Shown: positions 62,993-64,000 of the stretch, in pieces
Position numbering within the stretch: the first letter of the stretch is position 1
Layout: every line of letters starts with the position of its first letter
Assembly: GCF_036555685.1 (NCBI RefSeq)
Contig: NZ_DATBKY010000160.1
Location: 1-64,000, forward strand
Source: Actinophytocola sp036555685
GTDB taxonomy: Bacteria > Actinomycetota > Actinomycetes > Mycobacteriales > Pseudonocardiaceae
Direction of reading: 5' to 3'
DNA length: 64,000 nt
Program-made: the position numbers and the translations under genes
Notes under the pieces: model-generated
Told to the model about the DNA's origin: nothing
Database searches by the model: none
What the model saw: the letters and a program-made list of their open reading frames with translations, nothing else

Positions 62993-63097
62993 CCCCGCGA
63001 GTCCAACGTTCCGGACCCGCGAGTCCAACGTTCCCGTCGTCCGAGTCCAACATTCCGAACGTTGGACTCGGGCGTGCTGGGCGTTGGACTCGCGGGG
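62993..63097. repeat. Five copies of a 15-16-bp repeat forming nested inverted repeats
   Basis: GCGAGTCCAACGTTCC occurs at 62997 and 63019, with a variant at 63041, and inverted copies begin at 63057 and 63081. CCCCGCGAGTCCAACG (62993-63008) and its exact complement (63082-63097) could pair over 16 bp, enclosing a hairpin of CGAGTCCAAC (63042-63051) with GTTGGACTCG (63061-63070). It sits between the convergent AKR and DUF6104 genes and abuts both stops, so it may act as their terminator. Confidence 0.8.
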
Positions 63098-63271
63098 TCA
63101 GTCGTCCTCGTCGTCGCGGGCCAGGTACGTGGCCAGGCGCTCCACGGCCGTCTCGAACTCCGGGTTGTCGTCGACGAAGTCACGCATCTTGGCGGCCAGC
63201 CAGGACAGCGTGACTTCCTCGTCGCCGCGCCGGTCCGCGAGCTCCTCCAGGCCTCGGTCGGTGAAGTACAT
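63098..63271 (-). CDS. DUF6104 family protein
   Basis: 57 residues: opens MYFTDRGLEELADRRGDEEVT and ends in an acidic ARDDEDD tail. Short helical cytoplasmic protein of actinobacteria with unknown function, found downstream of the 2-oxoglutarate dehydrogenase gene. Here it starts 16 bp after the kgd stop and is surely part of that transcript. Its stop abuts the repeat region at 62993. Confidence 0.75.
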   Translation of the reverse strand: MYFTDRGLEELADRRGDEEVTLSWLAAKMRDFVDDNPEFETAVERLATYLARDDEDD

Positions 63272-63287
63272 CGGGTGCGCTTTCTGG

Positions 63288-64000
63288 TCAGGCGAACGCC
63301 TTCTCGATGATCTCCCGCTGCTCGACCTCGTGCACCTTGCCCGACCCGGCCGACGGGGCCGACATGACCCGGCGCGACACGCGCGTCAGGCGCGGGAGCT
63401 CACCGAACAGTTCCGGGAGGTGCAGGCCGTAGAACGGCCACCCCCCCTGGTTCGCCGGCTCCTCCTGGACCCAGCGGATGTCGGTGACGTGCGAGTACCG
63501 CTCGAAGATCGCGCCCAGCCGCTTCACGGGCACGGGGTACAGCTGCTCGACGCGCACCAGCGCCACGTCCGTCAGGCCCCGTTTCTCCCGCTCGGCGGCC
63601 AGCTCGTAGTAGAGCTTGCCGTACACGAGCAGCACCTTGCGCACCGCGGCCGGGTCGGTGATCGACGGGTCGTCGAAGATCGAGTTGAAGCGCGACTCCT
63701 CGGTGAAGTCGGCGACCGAGCTGACCGCGGCCTTGTTGCGCAGCATGGACTTCGGCGTGAACACGACCAGCGGCCGGGCCACGCCGTCCAGCGCGTGGCG
63801 GCGCAGCAGGTGGAAGTAGTTCGCCGGTGTCGACGGCACCGCCACGGTCATCGAGCCCTCGGCGCACAGCTGCAGCCAGCGCTCGATGCGGCCCGACGTG
63901 TGGTCGGGGCCCTGGCCCTCGTGCCCGTGCGGCAGCAGCATCACGACGTCCGAGCGCTGGCCCCACTTGGCCTCGCTGGAGGAGATGTACTCGTCGATCA
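63288..64000 (-). CDS. kgd: Multifunctional 2-oxoglutarate decarboxylase/dehydrogenase E1 (kgd), C-terminal part
   Basis: The last 237 codons of the gene are in the window; the rest lies beyond 64000. IDEYISSSEAKWGQRSDVVMLLPHGHEGQGPDHTSGRIERWLQL is the conserved E1 pyrimidine-binding region with His-Gly-x-Glu-Gly-Gln-Gly-Pro-Asp-His-Ser/Thr; PTTPANYFHLLRR-type and RPLVVFTPKSMLRNK follow. The end VHEVEQREIIEKAFA is typical of the actinobacterial KGD/OdhA. It joins 2-oxoglutarate decarboxylation to succinyl transfer in the citric acid cycle. Followed by the DUF6104 gene. Confidence 0.92.
   Translation of the reverse strand, partial: IDEYISSSEAKWGQRSDVVMLLPHGHEGQGPDHTSGRIERWLQLCAEGSMTVAVPSTPANYFHLLRRHALDGVARPLVVFTPKSMLRNKAAVSSVADFTEESRFNSIFDDPSITDPAAVRKVLLVYGKLYYELAAEREKRGLTDVALVRVEQLYPVPVKRLGAIFERYSHVTDIRWVQEEPANQGGWPFYGLHLPELFGELPRLTRVSRRVMSAPSAGSGKVHEVEQREIIEKAFA

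Overview
The window is high-GC actinobacterial chromosome: strong G/C at third codon positions, many GTG starts, 4-bp ATGA/GTGA gene overlaps, and the markers MtrAB-LpqB, WhiB, SigR/RsrA and PdtaS. The order tmk-mtrA-mtrB-lpqB-comF-hpf-secA, then an Rv3235-type gene, aroA/rsgA, an SRAP protein, sigR-rsrA, pdtaS, whiB1 and a lipid kinase follows the Mycobacterium tuberculosis Rv3217-Rv3247 neighbourhood as I remember it. Nickel superoxide dismutase and the accessory content point to a filamentous member of the Pseudonocardiales; the genus cannot be read from the sequence alone. I saw no rRNA, tRNA, CRISPR array, insertion sequence or prophage.

Layout. 1-3692: the end of a secreted protein gene, a YdeI protein, a META lipoprotein, a DUF1266 protein, dTMP kinase and a VOC enzyme. 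3845-13487: the cell-envelope/cell-cycle two-component system MtrAB with LpqB, then ComF, hibernation factor HPF and SecA. 13698-23982: an Rv3235-type protein, a TrmH methyltransferase, a quinone-reductase/TetR divergent pair with a clear operator, P5C dehydrogenase, a sigma factor coupled to an LCP-domain membrane protein, and a large secreted subtilase. 24223-33638: a lipoprotein, RsgA/AroA, the SRAP DNA-protein crosslink enzyme, SigR with its own SigR-type promoter and RsrA, PdtaS, WhiB1 with a CRP-type site, a lipid kinase and a small membrane protein. 33758-42214: a trypsin-like protease, small enzymes, a MerR metal-type operon with a 19-bp-spacer promoter, NiSOD with its maturation protease, an RfbC-type epimerase and malic enzyme. 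42275-50163: a PAS-GGDEF-EAL protein, a methionyl-tRNA synthetase behind a candidate Met-codon attenuator, and a betaine/choline-type ABC importer. 50368-59337: a methyltransferase, then an IclR regulator divergent from a complete histidine-utilisation operon (hutH, hutU, an M20 amidohydrolase, hutF, hutI). 59334-64000: two small tail-anchored proteins, a glycogen-debranching-type enzyme, an aldo-keto reductase and the end of the kgd/sucA 2-oxoglutarate decarboxylase gene with a DUF6104 gene downstream.

Most notable. (i) Three dispersed copies (28310, 48382, 53860) of a 45-nt core, 37-40 of 45 identical, all at operon junctions on the coding strand and all followed by the same GGGGAGGCGGG. 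The core is read in different frames, so nucleotide sequence rather than peptide appears conserved. (ii) Tiny ORFs that fill operon junctions, two of them with 4-nt overlaps at both ends, resembling mycobacterial MIRU insertions. (iii) A probably leaderless 14-codon leader with tandem Met codons and mutually exclusive hairpins before the methionyl-tRNA synthetase gene. (iv) A nested inverted/direct repeat at 62993-63097. (v) Well-formed regulatory sites for SigR, CRP, IclR, TetR and MerR proteins.
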